Shown here: positions 28,519 through 37,432 of the stretch, piece by piece
Layout: every line of letters begins with the position of its first letter
Position numbering within the stretch: the stretch's first letter is position 1
DNA from: Acinetobacter dispersus
GTDB lineage: Bacteria > Pseudomonadota > Gammaproteobacteria > Pseudomonadales > Moraxellaceae
Direction of reading: 5' to 3'
DNA: 64,000 nt
Assembly (NCBI RefSeq): GCF_009884975.1
Contig: NZ_CP041970.1
Span: forward strand, 682,001 to 746,000
Notes under the pieces: generated by a model
Databases searched by the model: none
The model's input: the letters and a program-made list of their open reading frames with translations, nothing else
What the model was told of the DNA's origin: nothing
Made by a program: the position numbers and the translations under genes

Positions 28519-29250
28519 ATGACGATGATTCTATCAGCCCATTTGGGCGATTGTGTGCTCATTGCAGCAGATAAACGCGCTATGAAATGTGATTTAGAAA
28601 CAGGAAGGATATCCTTATTTCATGATAATGAACAAAAAGTAAAGTTATGGTATAGAGGTGGAGTTGTAAGTTCGGGAGAAACTACATTTTTAAATCGTGT
28701 TACACAATATTTTATAAATATTAAAGAAAGTGACACGGAGATCAATCATATTAATATAACTTACATAGAAATCATAAGAAGATTGTTAGAGGGGGTTCCG
28801 ATAGAATGTCTAAAAAATAATACAATTATATTTTCAATGTTTAATGGGGAGAAAACTTTATTATATTCCATTCCTCTACAGCCATTTTTCCAGCAAGTTA
28901 TTGATGGTGGCTCAGGGAATAAAACTCCCTTATATTTGCATGAAATCAAGGATTGGGAGGTGGATATATCATGTTTTAATATTCCACCTGATATGAGCTC
29001 TTTACAAGATTTTCAACGTAACTTGAAATCTATGGCAGAATTTGAAACACAACAAGAGTTTATCGATTACTACATTTCTAAGCTCAAAGAAATATTCGTG
29101 ACACATGCGTCAATTGACCCAAGTATCACGACTTCATTTGATTTATATATCCAGTCCTGTAAAACAGGTGACGGCCTTGCTTTGCATATTCCTAACCATA
29201 CGTCGCCATCTAATATTCCGAATGAATTAAACTATTGGAATAGTATGTAA
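28519..29250 (+). CDS. Proteasome-beta/HslV-like Ntn-hydrolase candidate, function unknown
   Basis: This is a 243-residue protein. After the initiator Met it reads TMILSAHLGDCVLIAADKRAM, which places Thr1, Asp17 and Arg19 exactly as in proteasome beta subunits and HslV. QKVKLW follows near position 39, where these enzymes carry Lys33, then GGVVSSG, where they have the next glycine turn. The remaining sequence is unfamiliar and the overall length suits the fold. The frame extends back to 28399, but that part is antisense to the VgrG fragment, so ATG 28519 is preferred. The base composition is AT-rich, like the rest of the islet. Enzyme activity is not established. Confidence 0.6.
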   Translation: MTMILSAHLGDCVLIAADKRAMKCDLETGRISLFHDNEQKVKLWYRGGVVSSGETTFLNRVTQYFINIKESDTEINHINITYIEIIRRLLEGVPIECLKNNTIIFSMFNGEKTLLYSIPLQPFFQQVIDGGSGNKTPLYLHEIKDWEVDISCFNIPPDMSSLQDFQRNLKSMAEFETQQEFIDYYISKLKEIFVTHASIDPSITTSFDLYIQSCKTGDGLALHIPNHTSPSNIPNELNYWNSM

Positions 29251-29347
29251 ATTAAATTTTCTAGTTAAAACAAGATGCTTAATTCAATACAACATACAAG
29301 AAAACTGTAAGATGTCTTAACTAGATATTGGGCGTAAAAGGAGAATT

Positions 29348-30751
29348 TTAAGCCGCTGGCTGAGATAATCCACCGCCTAAAGCTTTATACAATTCAATCT
29401 GATTATTCAACTTGCTTTGTTCAAGCATCAGTAAGCCTTGTTGTGCTGCATAAGCAGAACGTTGTGCATCCAATACGGTCAGATAACTATCAATACCCGC
29501 TCTAAATCGGGCCGTGGATAATTTATAAGTGGTCTCTGTAGCAGAGACTAAACGACGTTGTGCTGCTAAACGCTCATCAATATGGGCATGTGCAGCCAAT
29601 GCATCATTGACCTCACGAAAAGCGGATTGAATGGCTTTTTCATAATCTGCCAGTGCAATTTGTTGTTCAGTTTCTGAAATTTTAATATTGGCTTTACGCG
29701 TCCCCCAATCGAAAATGGGCAGGTCGATACTTGGCCCAATTGACCAAGAAAATCCCCCTGATTTAAATAAATCTTTAAGATCTGTCGATGCATAGCCAGC
29801 TGAACCTGTCAGGCTAATGGTGGGGAACATACGTGCTTTGGCTGCGCCAATATTTGCCCCAGCAGCAAGCAATTGATATTCAGCAGCTTTTAGATCTGGA
29901 CGGTTATTCAGTAAATCACTGCTTAGGCCCGTTGCAAAGTTGCTTTCAGCACTAATCGTTTTTACGGCTTGATTCGGCAAGAGCTTTTGAGGAACCGATT
30001 GACCAGCCAATAGATCCAGTAAGTTTTGTGCTTGTGCCACTTGAATTTTATAGGCAGCAACATCATTTCGAGCAGTTTCAACCGACATCTGTGCTTGACG
30101 TAACGGGACTTCACTATCAATTCCGACATCAAAACGTTTTTTATTCAGATGATAAGAGTCGAGCTGTGCTTTTAAGGTCTGCTCAGCCAGATTTAAATTG
30201 GCTTTTGCATAGGCATAATCTAACCAAGCTTGCGACACTTGACTGACTAAACTGATCTGTGTGGCTTCTCTTGCACTCTGGGTCGCAAAGTAATTATTTA
30301 AGGCAGCATCTTTTAAACTTTGTACACGACCCCAAAAGTCTAACTCATAAGCCGTCATTCCTAGAACGACTTGAAAAGTTGAATAAGGATTGTTTGGGTT
30401 CGCAGATGGATTCACCTGTCTTACAGCGCTGCCAGTCGCACCAATGGTCGGTAACTGGCCATTTTTGCTGATTTGATATTGTTGCTGTACACGTTGAATA
30501 TTCAGTGTTGCAGTACGTAAATCACGGTTGTGATTTAAACTGATTTCAATCACTTGTAATAAGCGTGGGTCAGAAAAAAATTGTTGATAACCTTGATTGG
30601 CAATCGAATTTCCAGTTGTGGTTTGAGAAAAATTCTGTGGAATATCCGATTGAATCACAGGTTTTGGTGCCTGCATATTCATACACGCGGTCAAGGCAAT
30701 TGAGAGCGTAGAGACAAGTAGGCCACGAGATAAGACAGTCGCTTTAGACAT
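29348..30751 (-). CDS. adeC: Outer-membrane efflux channel of the AdeABC type
   Basis: This TolC/OprM-family lipoprotein spans the outer membrane and periplasm and completes the tripartite drug efflux pump. The signal ends ALTACMN (lipobox, about residue 23). Two repeats of the outer-membrane efflux domain follow, with RPDLKAAEYQLLAAGANIGAAKARMFPTISLTGSAG between them. I chose ATG 30751 (467 residues) because GGAGAAGACC lies directly before it. It is third in the adeABC operon; adeC is missing from many A. baumannii isolates but is present here. Confidence 0.9.
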   Translation of the reverse strand: MSKATVLSRGLLVSTLSIALTACMNMQAPKPVIQSDIPQNFSQTTTGNSIANQGYQQFFSDPRLLQVIEISLNHNRDLRTATLNIQRVQQQYQISKNGQLPTIGATGSAVRQVNPSANPNNPYSTFQVVLGMTAYELDFWGRVQSLKDAALNNYFATQSAREATQISLVSQVSQAWLDYAYAKANLNLAEQTLKAQLDSYHLNKKRFDVGIDSEVPLRQAQMSVETARNDVAAYKIQVAQAQNLLDLLAGQSVPQKLLPNQAVKTISAESNFATGLSSDLLNNRPDLKAAEYQLLAAGANIGAAKARMFPTISLTGSAGYASTDLKDLFKSGGFSWSIGPSIDLPIFDWGTRKANIKISETEQQIALADYEKAIQSAFREVNDALAAHAHIDERLAAQRRLVSATETTYKLSTARFRAGIDSYLTVLDAQRSAYAAQQGLLMLEQSKLNNQIELYKALGGGLSQPAA

Positions 30752-30793
30752 GGTCTTCTCCAAATAAAATAAGAATAAATGCAGAGGCGGAGT

Positions 30794-30819
30794 CAGAGGA
30801 AACCCGTTGATTCCCTCTG
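30794..30819 (-). other. Hairpin between adeB and adeC
   Basis: CAGAGGAA (30794-30801) can pair with TTCCCTCTG (30811-30819) with one bulge. There is no T tract. It could tune the adeC level relative to adeAB. Confidence 0.35.
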
Positions 30820-30830
30820 CTCTATATCAT

Positions 30831-33800
30831 TTAAGATGGATTTTTTTGTTTCGAGGAAAACAGCTTTTCAACTGCACCAAGAATGAAAATAAAGAACACT
30901 GGGACAAAGAAAATTGCCAGAATCGTCGCTGAAATCATGCCGCCAAATACACCTGTACCTAAGGCATGCTGCGTTTCTGAACTTGCACCTGAGGCAATAA
31001 CCAATGGAATCACACCACAAGTAAAGGCTAACGAAGTCATCAGAATAGGGCGTAGACGGAGTTTGGCTGCGGCCACAGTGGCCTCGACTAAACTCATGCC
31101 TTCTTCTTTTAGCATCTTGGCAAATTCGACAATCAAAATCGCGTTCTTTGCAGATAAACCAATAATGGTAATCAGGCCAATCTTAAAGAACACATCATTC
31201 ATTAAGCCACGAGACATAATCGCAACCACAGCGCCAAAAATACCCAAAGGTACCACCAGCATCACTGAAAGCGGAATTGCCCAACTTTCATAAAGTGCAG
31301 CGAGTACGAGGAATACCACTAGCATTGATAACGCTAGCAGAAAGGCCATCTGCGATTCTGATTGCTTTTCCTGCAAGGAAATACCTGTCCATTCATAACC
31401 GATGCCTTTTGGCAATTTAGCAATCAGGTGTTCCATTTCACGCATAGCATCGCCTGATGAGGTATCAAAATTCGGGATACCTGCAATACTTAACGATGGG
31501 CGACCGTTATAGCGGTTATATTGCTGTGGCGCTTTATTCCATTGAGGTGTCACCACTTCAGACAGAGAGACCAATTGCCCATTTGAACCCATCACTTTCA
31601 GATTCAAAATATCTTTGAGTTGCATACGTGATTTGGCATCGACCTGTACGATCACTTGTTGCATGCGTCCATGATTTGGGAAATCGTTGATATACATCGA
31701 ACCCATTGAAGTTGAAATAATGTCAGAAACATCAGAGAACTTCACACCCAGAACATTCAATTTTGCACGATCAATTTTTAAAGAAATATTGTCGCCTTGC
31801 GGTAAGCCTTCATTCCAGACCATATAGAACTTTTTGTTCTTGGCAGCCATTTCCATGAGCTGGTCTTGTGCAGCTAAAAGTACAGGCATGCCCAAGTTGG
31901 CACGGTCTTGCAAGCGTAAGCTAAAGCCTGAAAAAGTCCCAAGTTCATCAATGGCAGGAGGTAGTACCGCCATTGTTGCACCTTCTTTACTGTGTGCCAT
32001 CGTGGCATTAACCGCATTGGTCATTTCAGTTGCTGTCGAAGTACGGTCTTTAAAGTCGGTTAATGTGGTAAAAGCCACAGCCACGTTTTGACCTGCACCA
32101 CTAAAGCCCCAACCCATGATGGTCGTGTTACTTTTAACATTTGGATTGTCTTTTAGACTGCTTTCAAATTCATTGACCACACCTCGCGTTCTTTCAGCAG
32201 TGGCGTCCGATGGCAATTGGAACGACGTCAGGAACCAGCCTTGGTCTTCTTCTGGCATAAATGCTGTAGGCCAATACTTCATACCTGCAAAGGTAAGGCC
32301 TGTAATCACTACAAAGATCACCATCATTGGAATAGTATGTTTAATCACTTTAAGCAGGATCAATTCATACTTTTTAGTGACTTTGTCGAAGCTGCGATCA
32401 AACCATGCAAAAAAGCCTTTCTTCTGATGATGGCCATCAATTGGTTTAAGAATCGTGGCACACAATGCAGGCGTTAAGATTAATGCCAATAATGCTGAGA
32501 ACAGAATTGAGACTGACATGGTTAAGGTAAATTGTTGATAAATAATACCGACCGAACCACTGGCAAAGGCCATCGGTAAAAACACCGCTGCCAAGACCAA
32601 GGTAATCCCAATAATCGGACTGGTAATTTCTTTCATAGCCTTGGAAGTTGCTTCTTTTGGAGGAAGTCCTTCAGTCGCCATAATTCGTTCAACGTTTTCG
32701 ACCACCACAATCGCATCATCGACGATGATACCAATCGCAAGCACCATACCAAACATGGTCAGGACGTTAATCGAGAAACCTGCAAGCAGCATCACCGCAA
32801 ATGTACCGAGTAGTGCAATCGGTGCAACAATGGCTGGAATCAAGGTATAACGAACATTATGCAAGAATAAATACATCACAATGAAAACCAGTACCATGGC
32901 TTCAAGTAAGGTATGAATCACTTTTTCAATCGAAATTTTTACAAAAGGTGCGGTGTCATAAGGAATACTGAAATGCATGCCTTCAGGTAAATTGAGTTTT
33001 AATTCCTCAATTTTTGCTCTTATACCTTCTGCTGTTTTGACAGCATTGGCGCCTGGGCTGAGCTGAATCGCAGCAGCCGTTGCAGGTTTGCCATCTTCCA
33101 AAATCGCAAAGTTGTAGGCCTGTGAACCCATTTCAACTTCAGCCACATCAGAAAGTTTAATCACGCTACCGCTGGTTTTACTTTTTAGGCTGATATTCTT
33201 AAATTGTTCAACATCGCCTAATTGACCTTGTGCCGATAGTGGGACGGTAATCAATTGACCTTTTGCTGCAGGGAGATCACCTAATCGTCCTGGTGCAATC
33301 TCGACGTTATTTTCACGGATAGCATTATTAACGTCACTAATTGATAAACCATAAGACACCAGTTTATTGGGATCAACCCAAATACGCATGGCTTTTTCAG
33401 CACCGAAGGATTGAACTTTACCAACGCCTTCAACACGTTTCAACTCTTCCACCACGTTACGGACCAGATAATCACTCAGATCAACTTCAGAATACTGTCC
33501 ATTGGGTGAATTGATTCCGACCAACATCAAGAATCCCGATGACGACGCCTCAACTTGCAAGCCTTGTTGACGAACCACTTGCGGTAAACGTGCTTCAATG
33601 GCTTTGATTTTGTTTTGTACATCAACCTGTGCCATATCCACATCTGTACCCGGTTTAAAGGTCGCAGAAATCTCCGCAGTACCTGAGGTATCTGTAGTTG
33701 AGCTATAGTACAGCAGGTTTTTGACCCCTGACATTTCACGCTCAATCAAGGTAACTACACTATCATTGATGGTCTTGGGTGTCGCGCCTGGATAGGTCGC

Positions 33801-33941
33801 ACTAATATTGACTTGTGGCGGTGCAACACTTGGAAAGCGGGCAATCGGCAATTTGGGGATACTGAGTACCCCAAATAAAATAATGAAAATCGCAATCACC
33901 CATGCGAAGACAGGGCGGCGAATGAAGAATTGTGACATCAT
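30831..33941 (-). CDS. adeB: RND multidrug efflux transporter of the AdeABC type
   Basis: AdeB is the proton-driven inner-membrane pump that captures aminoglycosides, tetracyclines, tigecycline and other drugs from the periplasm and inner leaflet. The 1036 residues equal the A. baumannii AdeB length. The N-terminus MMSQFFIRRPVFAWVIAIFI and the proton-relay motif GIIVDDAIVVVENVERIM (about 400-417) are present, as are twelve membrane helices. The ATG at 33941 overlaps the adeA stop, with GGAG just before it. The resistance role is known from A. baumannii; expression here depends on AdeRS. Confidence 0.95.
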   Translation of the reverse strand: MMSQFFIRRPVFAWVIAIFIILFGVLSIPKLPIARFPSVAPPQVNISATYPGATPKTINDSVVTLIEREMSGVKNLLYYSSTTDTSGTAEISATFKPGTDVDMAQVDVQNKIKAIEARLPQVVRQQGLQVEASSSGFLMLVGINSPNGQYSEVDLSDYLVRNVVEELKRVEGVGKVQSFGAEKAMRIWVDPNKLVSYGLSISDVNNAIRENNVEIAPGRLGDLPAAKGQLITVPLSAQGQLGDVEQFKNISLKSKTSGSVIKLSDVAEVEMGSQAYNFAILEDGKPATAAAIQLSPGANAVKTAEGIRAKIEELKLNLPEGMHFSIPYDTAPFVKISIEKVIHTLLEAMVLVFIVMYLFLHNVRYTLIPAIVAPIALLGTFAVMLLAGFSINVLTMFGMVLAIGIIVDDAIVVVENVERIMATEGLPPKEATSKAMKEITSPIIGITLVLAAVFLPMAFASGSVGIIYQQFTLTMSVSILFSALLALILTPALCATILKPIDGHHQKKGFFAWFDRSFDKVTKKYELILLKVIKHTIPMMVIFVVITGLTFAGMKYWPTAFMPEEDQGWFLTSFQLPSDATAERTRGVVNEFESSLKDNPNVKSNTTIMGWGFSGAGQNVAVAFTTLTDFKDRTSTATEMTNAVNATMAHSKEGATMAVLPPAIDELGTFSGFSLRLQDRANLGMPVLLAAQDQLMEMAAKNKKFYMVWNEGLPQGDNISLKIDRAKLNVLGVKFSDVSDIISTSMGSMYINDFPNHGRMQQVIVQVDAKSRMQLKDILNLKVMGSNGQLVSLSEVVTPQWNKAPQQYNRYNGRPSLSIAGIPNFDTSSGDAMREMEHLIAKLPKGIGYEWTGISLQEKQSESQMAFLLALSMLVVFLVLAALYESWAIPLSVMLVVPLGIFGAVVAIMSRGLMNDVFFKIGLITIIGLSAKNAILIVEFAKMLKEEGMSLVEATVAAAKLRLRPILMTSLAFTCGVIPLVIASGASSETQHALGTGVFGGMISATILAIFFVPVFFIFILGAVEKLFSSKQKNPS

Positions 33942-35086
33942 CATTGAGCTCCTTGTGTTGCAGGTACTTTCCACGTGCTTATTTCAAGTTTTTGATTGGG
34001 CTGAATACGATCAACACCTTCCACAACGATTTTGTCGCCTGTTTTAAGGCCTTTATTGGCGATGTAGAACTGATCATATTGTTGTCCCAGTTCAATCGGG
34101 CGAATATCAGCGGAACCTTTGGCATTGATCACATAAACTTGCGGGTCGCCATTGATATTGCGTTGAATTGCTTGAGCAGGGACAAGCAAAGCTTGAGGCA
34201 CTGAAGCTCGGTCGATATTGACGCGGACATACATGCCTGGGAGAAGTTTTCGTTCAGGATTCTGAACTTCGATACGAATGGTGACATCACCTGTTTCAGG
34301 GTCAACATTGATGTCTTCAAATAGCATTCTGGCAGTGACGTTATAAGCTTGACCATGGCTATTAGAAATACGCACAGTTTTTTCATTATTAGCAGATAAC
34401 TCACCACTTTGTAGTGCAGCCTGCAAACGTTCGTATTCACTAATCGACTGTTTTACATCCACATAGACTTTATCGATCTGCTGTACAGTTGCCATGGTAT
34501 TGGCATCGCCTTGGCTGACCAATGCACCTTCGGTCACAAAAGATTGCCCAATACGACCCGAGATCGGGGCACGAACAGTAGCATATTGAAGGTTCAGGTT
34601 TTGACGGGTAAGCAGGGCTTTCATTTGCGCAACATCTGCTAAGGCTTGACGATATTGAGCTTGTGCATTACTGACTTCTTGCTTACTGATTGCATTGCTT
34701 GGAAGTAATTGTTCATAGCGTTCTAGTTGAACTTTTAAACGGACCACTTCGGCTTCGGCTTTATTGAGGGAGGCCTGATTGCTATTCACATCAGCCTGAA
34801 AAGTTTCCGCGTTAATTTTATAAAGTGCTTGACCTGCTTTAACTTCACTGCCTTGTTTAAATAGCACCTTTTCAATAATGCCACCGACTTGTGGGCGAAT
34901 TTCAGCAGTTCGGAAAGCCTGTACCCGTGCTGGCAAGTTTTCGCTAAAGTTCACCGATTGCGGCTGAATATTTAAAACGCTCACTTTGGCAGGAGGTGTT
35001 TCTGCTGGCTTTGTCTCCTCAGAACCACAGCCTTGTAGCACAAGTCCGATAGATAAAAATAATGGAAGTAATAGATGCTTTTGCAT
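33941..35086 (-). CDS. adeA: Periplasmic membrane-fusion protein of the AdeABC pump
   Basis: AdeA links AdeB to the outer-membrane channel. The N-terminus MQKHLLLPLFLSIGLVLQGCGS is a lipoprotein signal and closely matches AdeA, not AdeI. EIRPQVGGIIEKVLFKQGSEVKAGQ is the first lipoyl half; a coiled-coil hairpin follows (about residues 100-160), then RAPISGRIGQSFVTEGALV and a C-terminal beta barrel. I chose ATG 35086 (381 residues) over the longer frame to 35191, which would run through the AdeR operator. It is the first gene of adeABC. Confidence 0.94.
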   Translation of the reverse strand: MQKHLLLPLFLSIGLVLQGCGSEETKPAETPPAKVSVLNIQPQSVNFSENLPARVQAFRTAEIRPQVGGIIEKVLFKQGSEVKAGQALYKINAETFQADVNSNQASLNKAEAEVVRLKVQLERYEQLLPSNAISKQEVSNAQAQYRQALADVAQMKALLTRQNLNLQYATVRAPISGRIGQSFVTEGALVSQGDANTMATVQQIDKVYVDVKQSISEYERLQAALQSGELSANNEKTVRISNSHGQAYNVTARMLFEDINVDPETGDVTIRIEVQNPERKLLPGMYVRVNIDRASVPQALLVPAQAIQRNINGDPQVYVINAKGSADIRPIELGQQYDQFYIANKGLKTGDKIVVEGVDRIQPNQKLEISTWKVPATQGAQ

Positions 35087-35153
35087 TCTGTCCAAACCTT
35101 GGGAGTTTTTGATGCTGGCATTATTTTCGAACTTTGTGTAACGATCATCGCAG

Positions 35154-35174
35154 AAGTGTGGAAAAAGTGTGGAG
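35154..35174. promoter_or_regulatory. AdeR-binding direct repeat in the adeA-adeR spacer
   Basis: AAGTGTGGA occurs at 35154-35162 and again at 35165-35173, an 11-base period. In A. baumannii AdeR controls adeABC through a direct repeat of AAGTGTGGAG in the adeA-adeR spacer, and this matches it closely. It lies 67 bases before adeA and 55 bases before adeR, so it can serve both directions. Confidence 0.8.
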
Positions 35175-35229
35175 ATCAACAGATAAATCATCGTATGATG
35201 AATCGATTGTTTTATTGATCTAAATCCTT

Positions 35230-35958
35230 ATGTTTGAGCACTCTTTTTCTTTCGATTGCCATGACAAACTTATTCTTGTAGTAGAGGATGAGTATGATAT
35301 TGGGGACATCATTGAGCACTATCTTAAGCGTGAAGGGATGCGCGTGATTCGGGCAATGAATGGTAAACAGGCGATTGAAATCCATGCTGCACAAACAATC
35401 GATCTGATTGTCTTGGATATTAAATTACCTGAACTGAATGGCTGGGAAGTATTAAGCAAAATTCGTCAAAAGGCGCAAACCCCCGTGATTATGCTCACCG
35501 CATTGGATCAGGAAATTGATAAAGTCATGGCATTACGGATCGGTGCCGATGATTTTGTTGTCAAACCATTCAATCCGAATGAGGTGGTGGCGCGTGTTCA
35601 AGCAGTGCTGCGACGCGCTCAGCAAAGCCAGCAAGTAGCCAGTAAAAATCTAAGTTATAAAAATATTGAAATTAATACCGATATTCATAGTGTCTATATT
35701 CATCAGCAGCATAAGAAAGTGATGCTGAATTTAACCCTGACTGAATATAAAATCTTGCTACAAATGATTGATCATCCTCATAAAGTCTTTACCCGAAGTG
35801 AACTGCTGAATCATTGCCTGCCTGATAGTGATGCCTTAGAGCGCACAGTTGATAGCCATGTCAGTAAGCTCAGAAAAAAACTGGAAGAACACGGTTTGCA
35901 ACATATGTTGATTAACGTGCGTGGGGTCGGTTATCGCCTCGATCATCCTGTGGAATGA
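35230..35958 (+). CDS. adeR: Response regulator of the AdeRS two-component system
   Basis: This OmpR/PhoB-type regulator activates adeABC. The receiver domain covers about residues 13-128, with acidic pocket Glu19-Asp20 and phosphoacceptor Asp63 in VLDIKLPELNGW, the same number as in A. baumannii AdeR. The winged helix covers about 145-240, ending VDSHVSKLRKKL and RGVGYRLDHP. The 242 residues are slightly short of the 247 in A. baumannii. It diverges from adeA. Unlike in A. baumannii, adeS is not immediately adjacent: an antisense gene overlaps its last 47 bases. Confidence 0.95.
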   Translation: MFEHSFSFDCHDKLILVVEDEYDIGDIIEHYLKREGMRVIRAMNGKQAIEIHAAQTIDLIVLDIKLPELNGWEVLSKIRQKAQTPVIMLTALDQEIDKVMALRIGADDFVVKPFNPNEVVARVQAVLRRAQQSQQVASKNLSYKNIEINTDIHSVYIHQQHKKVMLNLTLTEYKILLQMIDHPHKVFTRSELLNHCLPDSDALERTVDSHVSKLRKKLEEHGLQHMLINVRGVGYRLDHPVE

Positions 35959-36211
35959 GCATGTTCTGCAAATTGAACGATCTAAACAAGCGTTTAAATC
36001 CATTTTTAATCTTTGCCCAATATTCTTTACCCAATAAGGCAATCACGATCAACAGTAGAATTTCACCCCCAATCGCCATTGCCGTCATGATCAACGCTTT
36101 ATGCGGGATGTCTAAGAATGGAATGATGGGAAAGGCAAGCCAGTAAGCGATGACAATGCTCAACAGAACGAAGCCAATTTTTTTACGTAGATTGAGTTTT
36201 GATTTATGCAT
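35912..36211 (-). CDS. Small two-helix membrane protein ('transporter suffix'-like) antisense between adeR and adeS
   Basis: The 99-residue protein reads MHKSKLNLRKKIGFVLLSIV and has two hydrophobic helices (about 10-30 and 42-65) followed by LGKEYWAKIKNGF and a basic tail. This resembles the 'transporter suffix domain' proteins of Acinetobacter. The frame also opens at GTG 36220. Its 3' end overlaps adeR by 47 bases on the opposite strand. No strong ribosome-binding site is visible. Its function, and any effect on adeRS, is unknown. Confidence 0.65.
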   Translation of the reverse strand: MHKSKLNLRKKIGFVLLSIVIAYWLAFPIIPFLDIPHKALIMTAMAIGGEILLLIVIALLGKEYWAKIKNGFKRLFRSFNLQNMLIPQDDRGDNRPHAR

Positions 36212-36279
36212 TTCGGTCACATCAATAAAATTTTGATGCTGCTATTTTTGGAAAGGTTTGATGAGGAATGATCTTGAAT

Positions 36280-36324
36280 GTGTGGAAAAAGTGTGTAAAT
36301 CACTAAAAAAATCAGCGTATCATG
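36280..36324 (+). promoter_or_regulatory. Second copy of the AdeR-box region, upstream of adeS
   Basis: These 45 bases match 35156-35200 upstream of adeR at 37 of 45 positions without gaps. The first 16 bases are identical (GTGTGGAAAAAGTGTG). Both copies lie on the plus strand, about 30 and 35 bases before adeR and adeS. This suggests that adeS has its own AdeR-responsive promoter. The identity is counted by eye; the regulatory role is inference. Confidence 0.65.
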
Positions 36325-36358
36325 TGAAAAATTTAGGGTAATTGATTGGAAAAAACCA

Positions 36359-37429
36359 ATGAAAAATAAGTCAGGTATTAGTAAACAGTTGTTTATCGCA
36401 TTAAGTATCGTGAACTTAAGCGTAACGCTGTTTTCTATTTTGCTTGGCTATTTTATTTATAACTATGCCATTGATGTGGGTTGGATTACGTTAAGTTCTT
36501 TACAGGAAGATTGGACCGAATTTCATTTTGTCGATTGGATTTGGCTATCTACGGTGATTTTTTGTGGTGGTGTTATTTCGATCATTATCGGGATGCATCT
36601 GGCGCAACGTTTTATTAAGCCGATTAATTTCTTGGCGGATGCAGCAAAACGAATCAGTCAGGGTGATCTTTCCGCACGGGCAGATGATAGTCAAATTCAT
36701 TCCACTGAAATAGCTGAGTTGATGCAGAATTTTAATCATATGGCGCAGCAACTAGAAAGCTCGGTTGAAAATGCACAGGTCTGGAATGCCGCAATTGCAC
36801 ATGAATTGAGAACACCAATCACGATTTTGCAAGGCCGCTTACAAGGCGTTTTAGATGGGGTGTTTCAACCTGATGAAGCATTGTTTAAAAGCTTGCTCAA
36901 TCAGGTGGAGGGATTATCACATTTGGTTGAAGACCTGCGGACACTCAGTTTGGTGGAAAATCAGCAGCTGAGATTAAATTATGAAAAGATTGATTTTAAA
37001 TTGCATGCGGAGAAAGTTTTAAAACTGTTCGAAGATCGCTTGGCAAAAGCGCAACTTATTCCTGTATTGGAGGTCAGCGCCACATTTATAAATTGTGATC
37101 GTCGGCGTATCGAGCAGGTTCTGATTGCCTTGATTGAAAATGCAATTCGCTATGCCAATGCAGGCACATTAAAAATTTCCTCAAAGCAAGTCTCGGATGA
37201 ATGGATCTTACAAATCGAGGATGAAGGACCAGGTATTGCGGAGGATTATCAACAGGATTTATTCGATCCTTTCTTTAGATTGGAACAGTCTAGAAATAAA
37301 GAGTTTGGTGGGACTGGCTTAGGTTTAGCGGTTGTACATGCGATTGTCATTGCGCATAAAGGTGCAATCGAATATAAAAACCCGAATCACAATAGTGTAT
37401 TTACGATCCATCTGCCTGTTCACGTTTAA
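36359..37429 (+). CDS. adeS: Sensor histidine kinase of the AdeRS system
   Basis: AdeS is an inner-membrane kinase that phosphorylates AdeR. Two membrane helices (about 10-35 and 60-82) flank a short periplasmic loop. A HAMP domain covers about 84-135, and the H-box IAHELRTPITILQGRLQ has phospho-histidine His148. The N-box ALIENAIRYANAG and the G boxes DEGPGIAEDY and GGTGLGLAVVHAI complete the ATPase. The 356 residues compare with 357 in A. baumannii. It is separated from adeR by 400 bases containing an antisense gene and a duplicated AdeR box. Confidence 0.95.
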   Translation: MKNKSGISKQLFIALSIVNLSVTLFSILLGYFIYNYAIDVGWITLSSLQEDWTEFHFVDWIWLSTVIFCGGVISIIIGMHLAQRFIKPINFLADAAKRISQGDLSARADDSQIHSTEIAELMQNFNHMAQQLESSVENAQVWNAAIAHELRTPITILQGRLQGVLDGVFQPDEALFKSLLNQVEGLSHLVEDLRTLSLVENQQLRLNYEKIDFKLHAEKVLKLFEDRLAKAQLIPVLEVSATFINCDRRRIEQVLIALIENAIRYANAGTLKISSKQVSDEWILQIEDEGPGIAEDYQQDLFDPFFRLEQSRNKEFGGTGLGLAVVHAIVIAHKGAIEYKNPNHNSVFTIHLPVHV

Positions 37430-37432
37430 TCT

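Noticed and set aside
33941..35086. Calling the efflux locus adeIJK
   Set aside because: The fusion protein N-terminus MQKHLLLPLFLSIGL, the 1036-residue pump length and the divergent adeR/adeS all fit AdeABC. AdeI has a different N-terminus and no linked two-component system.
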